DNA of 8,309 nucleotides from an uncultured Clostridia bacterium (GTDB taxonomy: Bacteria > Bacillota > Clostridia > Lachnospirales > CAG-274), in assembly GCA_947629215.1 (NCBI GenBank), contig CANRCU010000088.1, positions 1 through 8,309 on the forward strand, in the 5' to 3' direction. This document shows positions 1 to 7,136 of the stretch, in pieces. Made by a program: the position numbers and the translations under genes. The notes beneath the pieces are model-generated. The model had not been told where the DNA came from. It made no database searches and saw nothing but the letters and a program-made list of their open reading frames with translations. Numbering within the stretch: the stretch's first letter is position 1; each line of letters starts with the position of its first letter.

Positions 1-177
1 TATCTCGCATATGCTGATAGGTCTTGGCAGCAGATTTTTTCCGTTGTCGGGATATAATTCTATAAACTGCCCTGCCTTCGCCTCTGCCGCAATATCCGGA
101 CATTTCAGCGTAATATCATATATGCCGTTCTGTATGCATTTATTTGACAGAACAACGGCATTTTCGATTTTTTTCAT
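1..177 (-). CDS. pyrK: Dihydroorotate dehydrogenase B, electron-transfer subunit PyrK (N-terminal part, cut by window edge)
   Basis: Only the first 59 codons are in the window. The family subunit carries FAD and a 2Fe-2S cluster and passes electrons from the PyrD flavin to NAD+ during conversion of dihydroorotate to orotate in cytosolic pyrimidine synthesis. The visible part is the start of the ferredoxin-reductase-like FAD-binding barrel: an early strand-rich segment (GIYDITLKCPDIA, residues 18-30), a KAGQFIEL turn (34-41), and the FAD-binding RPISI motif at residues 52-56. The ATG at 177-175 overlaps the hisC stop (ATGA) and is preceded by a good AAAGGAGAG ribosome site, so the start is secure and translation is probably coupled to hisC. 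The 2Fe-2S cysteines and the NAD-binding half would lie beyond the left edge. A related ferredoxin-NADP reductase-type subunit is the main alternative. Confidence 0.8.
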   Translation of the reverse strand, partial: MKKIENAVVLSNKCIQNGIYDITLKCPDIAAEAKAGQFIELYPDNGKNLLPRPISICEI

Positions 178-1241
178 TGCGTTCTCTCCTTTATGAAATT
201 TTTTATCTCTGTCAGCAACCTGTCGATTTCTTTGTCAGTTCCGACCGTTATGCGCAGGCGGTCGTTTATCCTCGGTTTATCAAAATATCTTACTATAACG
301 CCTTTGCTTCTCAGATATGCAAACAACTCTTTCGCTTCTATATTTTTGTTTGCAGTGAAAATAAAATTCGCACTGCTCGGCAAAGTTTCAAAACCCAGCT
401 TATCAAGCTCGTTTATAAGCCTTTGGCGTGTATTTTTTATTTTGTTTACACAGCTTTCAAAATATTCGTTATCCAGCGCAGCAGCCGCTGCCGCCGCCTG
501 TGACAGACTGTTCAAAGTATAGCTGTTGAAACTGTTTTTTACAGCCTCCAGCGCCTCTATCAATTCTCTGCAAGCCATTGCATAACCGACCCTTATACCC
601 GCAAGCGCACGGCTTTTTGAATAAGTCTGCACAACAACAAGGTTGCTGTATTTTCCAAGCAGACAGACCGCCGATCTTCCGCCGAAGTCTATATATGCCT
701 CGTCCACTATAACTATAACATCTCTGTTGTTTTCAAGTATTTTTTCTATATATTCGATGTCCATATATATGGATGTAGGCGCATTCGGGTTTGTTATGAC
801 TATACCGCCGTTATTGCCGTAATAATCCTCCGGCACTATCCTGAAATCTTTGTCAAGCGGTATTCTTTTGTACGGTATATTGTATAGTTCACACCACACA
901 TCGTAAAACGAATATGTAACATCGGGGAACAATATCGGTTTTTCGCTGTTAAAAAATGTCTGAAAACACAAAGCAAGCACCTCGTCCGAGCCGTTGCCGA
1001 GAAACAGGTTCTCCGCACCGACGGGATAGCTTTTTGTAAGCGCCGATCTCAGCTCGGCGCATAAGATACTCGGGTACTTTCTCAGATCCGACGTATTAAA
1101 CTCTCGTATCGCTTTTTCGACCAACGGAGAAGGCGGATAGGGGCATTCGTTTGTATTAAGTTTTACTATATCGGGCATATTGGGCTGTTCACCCGGCACA
1201 TAGGGAACGACTTTTCTTATTTTATCTTTCCACAATTCCAT
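174..1241 (-). CDS. hisC: Histidinol-phosphate aminotransferase (PLP fold type I)
   Basis: HisC transfers an amino group from glutamate to imidazole-acetol phosphate in histidine synthesis. It is a cytosolic PLP enzyme, and many homologues also accept aromatic keto acids. Counting from the ATG at 1241 (355 aa, usual length) I see an LNTNECPYP substrate motif (28-36), GNGSDE (82-87), NPNAPTS (151-157), DEAY with the ring-nitrogen aspartate (180-183), the Schiff-base lysine K209 in TYSKSRALAG, and the carboxylate-binding arginine in RLRITVG (328-334). The usual NENPY motif reads NECPY, a mild oddity. A GTG at 1250 would add three residues, but it is part of the AAAGGTGA ribosome site serving the ATG at 1241, so I prefer the ATG. 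An alanine-rich helix (about 249-255) is a normal fold element. The stop overlaps the pyrK start. A CobD-like decarboxylase is less likely given the HisC-type N-terminal motif. Confidence 0.88.
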   Translation of the reverse strand: MELWKDKIRKVVPYVPGEQPNMPDIVKLNTNECPYPPSPLVEKAIREFNTSDLRKYPSILCAELRSALTKSYPVGAENLFLGNGSDEVLALCFQTFFNSEKPILFPDVTYSFYDVWCELYNIPYKRIPLDKDFRIVPEDYYGNNGGIVITNPNAPTSIYMDIEYIEKILENNRDVIVIVDEAYIDFGGRSAVCLLGKYSNLVVVQTYSKSRALAGIRVGYAMACRELIEALEAVKNSFNSYTLNSLSQAAAAAAALDNEYFESCVNKIKNTRQRLINELDKLGFETLPSSANFIFTANKNIEAKELFAYLRSKGVIVRYFDKPRINDRLRITVGTDKEIDRLLTEIKNFIKERTQ

Positions 1242-1254
1242 TTCATTCACCTTT
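1242..1254 (-). promoter_or_regulatory. Ribosome binding site that decides the hisC start
   Basis: Read on the minus strand the sequence is AAGAAAGGTGAATGAAATG. The AAAGGTGA core lies about five bases before the ATG at 1241-1239. The in-frame GTG at 1250-1248 is inside this core and has no ribosome site of its own at a workable distance. This favours the shorter protein. Confidence 0.6.
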
Positions 1255-1268
1255 CTTATTTTATAACA

Positions 1269-1296
1269 TCTATAAAACGATCCTTGACCTCGGCAA
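1269..1296 (-). promoter_or_regulatory. Candidate sigma-A-type promoter for hisC-pyrK
   Basis: On the minus strand, TTGCCG (1296-1291) is followed 16 bases later by TATAGA (1274-1269). Each hexamer matches four of six consensus positions. Transcription would begin near 1262, giving a leader of about 20 bases that carries the hisC ribosome site. The match is weaker than that of the divergent dnaE promoter, so the assignment is tentative. Confidence 0.4.
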
Positions 1297-1307
1297 AAAT
1301 ATTTGCC
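1292..1307. repeat. Inverted repeat GGCAAA-N4-TTTGCC covering both divergent -35 boxes
   Basis: Perfect six-base arms (1292-1297 and 1302-1307) flank AATA. The right arm supplies the plus-strand -35 of dnaE and the left arm the minus-strand -35 of hisC. It could be an operator that occludes both promoters, or simply the result of two back-to-back TTGCC hexamers. Confidence 0.5.
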
Positions 1308-1331
1308 ATATATTTTAAAATATGCTATACT
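1303..1331 (+). promoter_or_regulatory. Sigma-A-type promoter for dnaE
   Basis: TTGCCA (1303-1308) and TATACT (1326-1331) are separated by exactly 17 bases, and each matches the -35/-10 consensus at five of six positions. Transcription would start near 1338, leaving a leader of about 70 AT-rich bases before dnaE. The spacer holds a perfect 14-base AT palindrome (1310-1323), and the -35 is one arm of a second palindrome shared with the divergent hisC promoter. Confidence 0.75.
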
Positions 1332-1392
1332 GATTATAACATATTTTTTGTAAAAAAAAAGATAAAATTAAAAAAATTTATAATACTGTCCG

Positions 1393-1400
1393 AAAGGAGG
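1393..1400 (+). promoter_or_regulatory. Strong ribosome binding site of dnaE
   Basis: AAAGGAGG ends seven bases before the ATG at 1408. It is a near-perfect complement to the 16S 3' end and fixes the dnaE start. Confidence 0.85.
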
Positions 1401-1407
1401 AGTCCCA

Positions 1408-4400
1408 ATGGCGTTCACACATCTTCATGTACATACGGAATACAGTCTGCTCGACGGCGCAGCAAAGATACCCGAGCTGATTTCATATGTAAAAGAGCTT
1501 GGCATGGATTCGCTTGCCATAACCGATCACGGTGTTATGTACGGGGTGATACAATTTTATGAAACTGCCAAAGAACAGGGCATCAAGCCTATCATCGGCT
1601 GTGAAGTATATGTTGCAACAGGCTCTCGTTTTGCCAAAGAAAGGGGCGAACGCTATAATCACTTGGTTCTTTTGTGCAAAGATAACGAAGGTTATCAAAA
1701 TCTTATAAAAATGGTGTCTTACGGGTTTATCGACGGTTTTTATCACAAACCGCGCATAGACCTTGAATTGCTGAAAAAATACAATAAGGGGCTTATTGCG
1801 TTGAGCGCCTGTCTTGCCGGCGCAATACCGCGCACACTGCTTGAATACGGCTATGAAAAAGCAAAGGAAACAGCGCTTTTATACAGCGATATAATGGGCG
1901 AGGGTAATTTTTACCTTGAATTGCAGGATCACGGCATACCCGAACAAAAGACCGTTAATCAGGCTCTTATACGTATACACCGCGAAACGGGGCTGCCGCT
2001 TGTATGCACAAACGACACGCATTATATAAGACGTGAGGATTCGCAGGCACACGATATACTGCTGTGCATACAAACAGGCAAAAAAATAAATGATGAAGAC
2101 CGTATGCGTTATGAGGACGGGCAATTTTATGTAAAAAGCCCCGAAGAAATGTCAGAGCTTTTTTCTTATATACCCGAAGCAGTCGAAAACACACACAAGA
2201 TCGCCGAACAATGCAATGTTTCTTTTGAATTTAACAATTACAAAATGCCTGTCTATGAAATACCCGACGGCAAGACCTCTTACGAATATCTTACCGAAAA
2301 ATGCATAGAAGGGCTTGACGAGCGTTACGGCAAAGAAAGAAACGAGCTATACGACAAGCGTCTTTCTCACGAGCTTGAAACAATAAAACAAATGGGGTTT
2401 GTGGACTACTTTCTCATAGTCTGGGATTTTATACATTACGCTAAGCAAAACGGCATAAGCGTAGGTCCGGGGCGTGGTTCCGCCGCAGGCAGCATAGTTG
2501 CGTATTGTCTGCATATAACCGATATAGATCCGCTGCGTTACGACCTTATTTTTGAGCGTTTTTTAAACCCCGAACGCGTAAGTATGCCCGATATAGATAT
2601 AGATTTCTGCCCCGAGCGCAGAAAAGAAGTAATAGACTATGTTACCGAAAAATACGGACGTGATTATACATCAAAAATAATCACCTTCGATACGCTTGCC
2701 GCAAAAAATTCCATACGCGATGTGGGGCGCGCGCTCGATATCCCCTATGCCGATGTTGACAAAATAGCAAAAATGGTGCCTAACGAACTTAATATAGAGC
2801 TTAAAACAGCTATCTTCGGCGACAGTGAAAGCGGAACGCCCGGCAACCCCGAATTAAAAAAATTGTACGATACAGACGAAGGCGTGCGTTTCCTTCTGGA
2901 TATGTCCATGCAGCTTGAGGGACTGCCGCGGCATTCGGGCAAGCACCCCGCGGGCGTCGTTATATGCGACAGACCCGTTATAGACTGTGTTCCGCTTAGC
3001 GCAAGCGACGGCGATATAGTCACACAATACCCCAAAGATACCTGTGAACATTTGGGGCTGCTTAAAATGGACTTCCTCGGTCTGCGTACACTGACGGTAA
3101 TAGAAGATACCTTCAAAGAAATAAACCGAAACCGTAAAGACCCCATATCCGAAGACGATATAGACTATGATGACAAAGCCGTATACGAGCTTATCTGCCA
3201 AGGCAGGACAACAGGCGTTTTTCAGCTTGAAAGCGGCGGTATGCAGAGCTTTATGAAAAGGCTTCAGCCAAGCAATATGGAAGATATTATTGCGGGTATA
3301 TCTTTGTACCGACCCGGTCCTATGGATTTTATACCCAAATATCTTGAGGGAAAGACAAACAGCAGCAATATAAAGTATACGCACCCTTCGCTTGAAGGCA
3401 TACTCAAACCGACATACGGCTGTATCGTCTATCAGGAGCAAGTCATGCAGATAGTGCGTGAACTTGCAGGTTATACCCTTGGCAAAAGCGACGAAGTCCG
3501 ACGCGCCATGGCGAAAAAGAACCCCGAAAAAATGGCTAAGGAACGCAAAAATTTTATATACGGCAACAAAGAAGCCCATGTTCCCGGCTGTCTTGCAAAC
3601 GGAATACCCGAGGACACGGCAAATAAGATATTTGACGAAATGACGGATTTTGCAAAATATGCATTCAATAAATCTCACGCCGCTGTATATGCTGTTGTTG
3701 CATTCCGGACCGCATGGTTAAAAACCCACTACCCCGTTGAGTTCATGGCTGCCATTCTGACAAGCGTTATGGACGACCCCAAGAAAAGCGCCGTTTATAT
3801 GGAAGAATGCCGCAGAATGAAAATAAAACTGCTGCCGCCCGATATAAACGAAAGTTACGGCAATTTCAGCGTTTCCGGCAAGAATATAAGATATGCTCTT
3901 TCGGCTGTCAAAAACGTCGGCAAAAGCAATATCGCCTACCTTGTCAAAGAACGTGAGCGAGGCGGAAATTTCCTTTCCCTGACGGAATTTCTTGACCGTA
4001 TCGGTTCAAACGCAAATACGCGAATGCTCGAAAGCCTGATATTCGGCGGCGCTTTCGACTCTTTAGGCGGAACACGCAAACAATATTTCAACGTGTACGA
4101 AGATATATACAAAGGTATAGGTCACAGCAAAAAGAAATCCATTGACGGTCAGCTTTCACTTTTTACGGATTATGCCGACGACATAGCAGATTCATTCAAA
4201 GACGACCTGCCCGATATTGGCGAATTTGACAAAAAAACAAAGCTGATGAACGAAAAAAATGTCCTCGGCGTTTATTTGAGCGACAACCCATTGAGCGATT
4301 ACGAAGAGCTTATACAAAATTATGTTTCAAACAAACTTGTGGAATTTGAAACTGCGGACGATGAAAACACAGCCTCCGTTGAAACCCCGGTCATCACCGA

Positions 4401-4917
4401 CGAACAATATGTAACGGTTATAGGCATAATATCGGCTGTACGCACCAAATCCACACGCAGCAATCAAATAATGTCGTTTGTTACAATAGAAGATATGACG
4501 TCTTCTATAGAAATGCTCGTTTTCCCGAAAGTACATACTCTTTATGCAAATATTCTGCATGAAAATCAGATAATCTATGTAACGGGCAGAGCAAGCATTT
4601 CCGAGGACCAAGCTCCTAAAATAATCGTTGAAGAAATAAAGACTATAGAACGCCTTTCAGCCGAGAACACACAATTATGGCTGAAAATACCTATCGGCAG
4701 CAAAATCACACCCGATATGTTATGCAATGAAGCCGCATCGCACAGAGGTTTTTCGCCCGTTATAATATATGTGGAAGAAAGCGGACAAAAGCTGCACCTT
4801 AAAGAAAATTACAGTGTTCTTATAGACGACCGGCTGAAAACCACGCTGACTTCCATGCTCGGCAAGGGCAATGTAGTCGAAAAGAAAAAAAATGTCAAAA
4901 AAAGAGGAAAAGTATGA
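1408..4917 (+). CDS. dnaE: DNA polymerase III subunit alpha (C-family replicative polymerase with PHP domain)
   Basis: At 1169 aa this is about the size of E. coli DnaE. It makes DNA 5' to 3' at the replication fork, held by the sliding clamp. Domains in order: PHP (about 3-210), palm/thumb/fingers (about 290-830), helix-hairpin-helix region around YALSAVKNVG (829-838), clamp-binding motif QLSLF (915-919, aligned with E. coli QADMF), OB fold (about 1000-1080), and a lysine-rich tail. The catalytic acids are D397 and D399 in PDIDIDF and D555 in MDFLGLRTLT. GPGRGSAAGS (353-362), YRPGPMDF (634-641) and FNKSHAAVYA (753-762) are classic family motifs. The PHP metal ligands look complete (H7, H9, D16, H41, E66, H85, C135, D203, H205). 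The domain order is DnaE-type, not PolC, which has an inserted exonuclease. In Firmicutes DnaE usually works alongside PolC. The stop overlaps the start of a permease gene. Confidence 0.97.
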   Translation: MAFTHLHVHTEYSLLDGAAKIPELISYVKELGMDSLAITDHGVMYGVIQFYETAKEQGIKPIIGCEVYVATGSRFAKERGERYNHLVLLCKDNEGYQNLIKMVSYGFIDGFYHKPRIDLELLKKYNKGLIALSACLAGAIPRTLLEYGYEKAKETALLYSDIMGEGNFYLELQDHGIPEQKTVNQALIRIHRETGLPLVCTNDTHYIRREDSQAHDILLCIQTGKKINDEDRMRYEDGQFYVKSPEEMSELFSYIPEAVENTHKIAEQCNVSFEFNNYKMPVYEIPDGKTSYEYLTEKCIEGLDERYGKERNELYDKRLSHELETIKQMGFVDYFLIVWDFIHYAKQNGISVGPGRGSAAGSIVAYCLHITDIDPLRYDLIFERFLNPERVSMPDIDIDFCPERRKEVIDYVTEKYGRDYTSKIITFDTLAAKNSIRDVGRALDIPYADVDKIAKMVPNELNIELKTAIFGDSESGTPGNPELKKLYDTDEGVRFLLDMSMQLEGLPRHSGKHPAGVVICDRPVIDCVPLSASDGDIVTQYPKDTCEHLGLLKMDFLGLRTLTVIEDTFKEINRNRKDPISEDDIDYDDKAVYELICQGRTTGVFQLESGGMQSFMKRLQPSNMEDIIAGISLYRPGPMDFIPKYLEGKTNSSNIKYTHPSLEGILKPTYGCIVYQEQVMQIVRELAGYTLGKSDEVRRAMAKKNPEKMAKERKNFIYGNKEAHVPGCLANGIPEDTANKIFDEMTDFAKYAFNKSHAAVYAVVAFRTAWLKTHYPVEFMAAILTSVMDDPKKSAVYMEECRRMKIKLLPPDINESYGNFSVSGKNIRYALSAVKNVGKSNIAYLVKERERGGNFLSLTEFLDRIGSNANTRMLESLIFGGAFDSLGGTRKQYFNVYEDIYKGIGHSKKKSIDGQLSLFTDYADDIADSFKDDLPDIGEFDKKTKLMNEKNVLGVYLSDNPLSDYEELIQNYVSNKLVEFETADDENTASVETPVITDEQYVTVIGIISAVRTKSTRSNQIMSFVTIEDMTSSIEMLVFPKVHTLYANILHENQIIYVTGRASISEDQAPKIIVEEIKTIERLSAENTQLWLKIPIGSKITPDMLCNEAASHRGFSPVIIYVEESGQKLHLKENYSVLIDDRLKTTLTSMLGKGNVVEKKKNVKKRGKV

Positions 4918-6044
4918 AACTTGTCATTCAATTTATAAAAAAAGAGACCGTACTGTGCATAGCGGCGCTCTTAGCACTTGTCAGCGCCTTTTTCGTTCCG
5001 CCCGACGCAGAATATATCGGGTATATAAACTTCAGAGTTTTGGGGCTGCTGTTTGCGCTTATGATCGTGGTCGCAGGATTCAGAAAATTATATATCTTTG
5101 ACAGGATAGCGGTTAAACTTACCATAAAATGCAGCAATATGCGTCTGTTGGTGCTTGTACTCACTTCGCTCTGTTTTTTTTCGTCAATGCTGATAACAAA
5201 TGATGTTGCGCTGCTGACATTTGTTCCGCTTGCAATAAATGTGCTTATAATAGCAAACGCCGAAAAATATATTATATATACGGTGATATTGCAGACCATA
5301 GCCGCAAATATGGGCAGTATGCTTACACCCATGGGAAATCCGCAAAATCTCTATCTTTCAGATTTCTACGGTATGGATATGGCAGGATTCTTTTCGGCAA
5401 CAATGCCTATATGCCTTGTAAGCGGTATAATTATACTGCTTATGCATATCCCGATAAGGGCTGAAAATGTAAATGCATCTGTCGGAACGGAATACGGCAT
5501 CATAGATAAAAAACTGCTTTGTATGTATATATTCCTCGGTATATTTGCCTTTGCAGCCGTCTTTAATTTTATTACGGATAAGCTGTATATCGCTCTTACG
5601 GCAGCCGCACTTTTATTGACGCTGATTTTTGACAGAAGTGTCATAAAAAAAGTAGACTGGTTTTTGCTGCTGACATTTGTGATGTTTTTTATATTTGTCG
5701 GTAATGCGGCAAGAATAGCGCCCGTAAGAGAATTTGCAGGCACATTGACGCAAGGCAGAGAAATTATTTCGGGCGCAATTTCTTCACAGTTTATAAGCAA
5801 TGTACCGGCGGCTGTCATGCTCAGTTCTTTTACGGATAACGGAAAAGCGCTGATGATAGGCGTGGATATAGGCGGGCTCGGCACACCTATAGCATCGCTT
5901 GCAAGCCTTATCGGTTACAGACTTTATGCCGCTTACGAAAATTCAGATAAAAACAAATATATGCTTGTCTTTCTTTTTATAAATTTTGTAATGCTTGCGG
6001 CATTGCTTGTCATAAGTCATATATTATATCCCGATATTGTTTAA
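4914..6044 (+). CDS. YbiR-like inner-membrane permease of the ArsB/CitMHS (ion transporter) superfamily
   Basis: This 376-aa, very hydrophobic protein has about ten membrane segments, the first near residues 13-29 and the last near 349-371. It has the two-repeat layout of the ion transporter superfamily. In the first half are ITNDVALLTFVPLA (94-107) and GSMLTPMGNPQN (134-145). In the second half are SQFISNVPAAVML (291-303) and GVDIGGLGTPIASLASLIG (316-334). These motifs and the length match E. coli YbiR as I remember it, so it is not a truncated ArsB. The substrate is unknown: relatives move arsenite, citrate, sulfate or exchange Na+/H+. The ATG lies in an ATGA overlap with the dnaE stop and has its own AGAGGAAAA ribosome site, so it is co-transcribed with dnaE and probably translationally coupled. 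A terminator follows. I see no arsenic or carboxylate genes nearby to suggest a substrate. Confidence 0.8.
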   Translation: MKLVIQFIKKETVLCIAALLALVSAFFVPPDAEYIGYINFRVLGLLFALMIVVAGFRKLYIFDRIAVKLTIKCSNMRLLVLVLTSLCFFSSMLITNDVALLTFVPLAINVLIIANAEKYIIYTVILQTIAANMGSMLTPMGNPQNLYLSDFYGMDMAGFFSATMPICLVSGIIILLMHIPIRAENVNASVGTEYGIIDKKLLCMYIFLGIFAFAAVFNFITDKLYIALTAAALLLTLIFDRSVIKKVDWFLLLTFVMFFIFVGNAARIAPVREFAGTLTQGREIISGAISSQFISNVPAAVMLSSFTDNGKALMIGVDIGGLGTPIASLASLIGYRLYAAYENSDKNKYMLVFLFINFVMLAALLVISHILYPDIV

Positions 6045-6060
6045 AATTTGATCATATAAG

Positions 6061-6109
6061 TAAGTACCCTCCGGCAAACGGCGGGTACTTATATTATTGT
6101 TCTTTTTTT
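6061..6109 (+). terminator. Rho-independent terminator after the dnaE-permease pair
   Basis: A nine-base stem, TAAGTACCC (6061-6069) with GGGTACTTA (6083-6091), is extended past one mismatch by CCG/CGG (6071-6073 with 6079-6081), with loop GCAAA. The T-rich stretch that follows ends in seven T (6103-6109). It begins 17 bases after the permease stop. The main T run is about ten bases from the stem, slightly far for an ideal terminator. Confidence 0.72.
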
Positions 6110-6245
6110 GTGTTGAAGTGAATACATATTATAAGAATTTATTAAAAGAAAATAAAATTTTACCACATTGATCGATTTTTATAATTACCCGTCAGTCGAT
6201 TAATAATATAAACTTTTACACATACACAAAAGGAGGACAAACAAT
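6110..6245 (+). promoter_or_regulatory. AT-rich leader of the lipoprotein gene, promoter uncertain
   Basis: The 136 bases between the terminator and the lipoprotein gene must hold its promoter. The best -10 candidate is a perfect TATAAT at 6180-6185, with a poor TTTACC -35 at 6159-6164 (15-base spacer). TAATAT at 6204-6209 is another -10 candidate without a good -35. The ribosome site AAAGGAGGA (6229-6237) lies eight bases before the ATG and is very strong. Confidence 0.3.
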
Positions 6246-7034
6246 ATGTTAAAAAAATTATTTCTTGCCCTGATAATATCTGCTGTGGCTGTCGGTTGTT
6301 CGCAGACATCCGAAGAAGATGCCGGCACAATATTTACAGACACACCTATTACAAGGGGACAAGCCGTAAAAATGCTTGCCCTGAGCAAATATTCCTTAGA
6401 CGAAATAAACAATATGACGCGTGAATTAGAGCTGACAGACAGTAGCGTTTCAAACTGGTGTGACAAATATATAAATGCTGCATCCAAAGCCGGATTAATG
6501 AGCGGTACCGAAGAAAAAACTTTTTTACAAGATAATATGCTCACATTGGAACAGGCAAGCTTTATACTTGACAGAGCCGACAACGGAAAAAATCTTGTTT
6601 TGCAATATGATGCTGCCGACAGAAAAAAACCTATAAGCTCAAATGTGTGGTATCAGGCGTTTGATTCGATAAAAAACAATGTAGAAGAAAAGAATATCGT
6701 TATTTTTGCCGATAACAGTCTTTGTGATTCTCTGCGAAACGGATATGTACTTTCAAGCGAAGGACTGCTTAATTCCGAGGGCATCAATATAGACAAAGGC
6801 TGTTTCAACCGCAGCATAAAAGTATACCTAAAAGACAATTGCATATTGGGAATAAAAGAGCTGAACTCGGACGAACCTACAATAAACGGCGCAGTTGTTG
6901 AAGAAAAAACCGAGGGTCTGGCAAAACTGAACATACGCGGTTGTCATATATACTTTGAAAACAATTTCCCGCTTGAAGTCGGACAAAGTGTCAATATCAA
7001 AATCAATGGCAGCAAAATAACAGAGCTTGTATAA
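6246..7034 (+). CDS. Predicted lipoprotein with SLH-like motifs; function unknown
   Basis: This 262-aa exported protein starts with a short lipoprotein signal: MLKK, a hydrophobic run, then lipobox AVGC with the lipid-accepting cysteine at residue 18. It is therefore expected on the outer face of the cytoplasmic membrane. Residues 28-47 resemble the end of an S-layer homology (SLH) repeat (ITRGQAVKML). Residues 64-111 resemble a whole diverged one: W71, then YINAASKAGLMSG (75-87), a TFLQDN turn and LTLEQASFILDRA (99-111). A further W at 135 opens a weaker partial match. The C-terminal half (about 150-262) is beta-rich and not recognised, ending with a GCHIYFENNFPLEVGQSV segment (232-249). SLH repeats normally bind cell-wall polymers in sets of three, so this may be a degenerate or repurposed set. 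It appears to be transcribed alone. The strong ribosome site fixes the start. Confidence 0.65.
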   Translation: MLKKLFLALIISAVAVGCSQTSEEDAGTIFTDTPITRGQAVKMLALSKYSLDEINNMTRELELTDSSVSNWCDKYINAASKAGLMSGTEEKTFLQDNMLTLEQASFILDRADNGKNLVLQYDAADRKKPISSNVWYQAFDSIKNNVEEKNIVIFADNSLCDSLRNGYVLSSEGLLNSEGINIDKGCFNRSIKVYLKDNCILGIKELNSDEPTINGAVVEEKTEGLAKLNIRGCHIYFENNFPLEVGQSVNIKINGSKITELV

Positions 7035-7072
7035 GTTCAAATTCGGTGTATTTTACACTTTCGGTAAATGAT

Positions 7073-7089
7073 TGTAGAATTTTGTCGAA
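7073..7089 (+). promoter_or_regulatory. Tandem Spo0A-box-like sites (0A boxes)
   Basis: TGTCGAA at 7083-7089 is an exact match to the Spo0A box and lies in the typical T-before, A-after context. TGTAGAA at 7073-7079 matches six of seven positions in the same orientation, exactly 10 bp upstream. Head-to-tail boxes about one helical turn apart are a known Spo0A arrangement (for example at abrB of Bacillus). The pair lies just upstream of the promoter at 7108-7136. That Spo0A binds here is inference. Confidence 0.5.
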
Positions 7090-7107
7090 AATTTATAAAA
7101 AAAATAC

Positions 7108-7136
7108 TTGCAATATGGTTGGATGTATGATACTAT
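7108..7136 (+). promoter_or_regulatory. Sigma-A-type promoter for the receiver-like gene
   Basis: TTGCAA (7108-7113) and TACTAT (7131-7136) have a 17-base spacer, with an A-rich stretch just upstream (7096-7104). Start of transcription would be near 7143. The -10 box is inside the left arm of the palindrome at 7126-7170, so a protein binding there would block the promoter. Confidence 0.6.

Noticed and set aside
724..780. Runs of alternating TATA-type sequence inside hisC, and the GC-rich alanine stretch at about 476-500
   Set aside because: Both are explained by the coding sequence (isoleucine/tyrosine codons and an alanine-rich helix) and are not repeats with independent structure.
1379..1384. 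Perfect TATAAT just upstream of the dnaE ribosome site
   Set aside because: The matching -35 position is an A-run with no resemblance to TTGACA, and a start here would leave almost no leader. The 1303-1331 promoter is far better.
2854..3678. 274-codon minus-strand open frame opposite dnaE
   Set aside because: The opposite strand encodes core catalytic motifs of DnaE in this interval. The reverse product is a low-complexity, cysteine- and phenylalanine-rich shadow.
4914..6044. Permease as a truncated ArsB (arsenite efflux pump)
   Set aside because: At 376 aa it is shorter than ArsB, but both internal repeats with their motifs are present and the length equals that of YbiR-type proteins, so it is complete. 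Nothing nearby suggests arsenic resistance.
7046..7058. Small hairpin GTGTA-TTT-TACAC flanked by two TTCGGT copies after the lipoprotein gene
   Set aside because: The stem is only five bases, is AT-rich and lacks a clear T-run, so it is not a convincing terminator. The six-base repeats are within chance in this composition.
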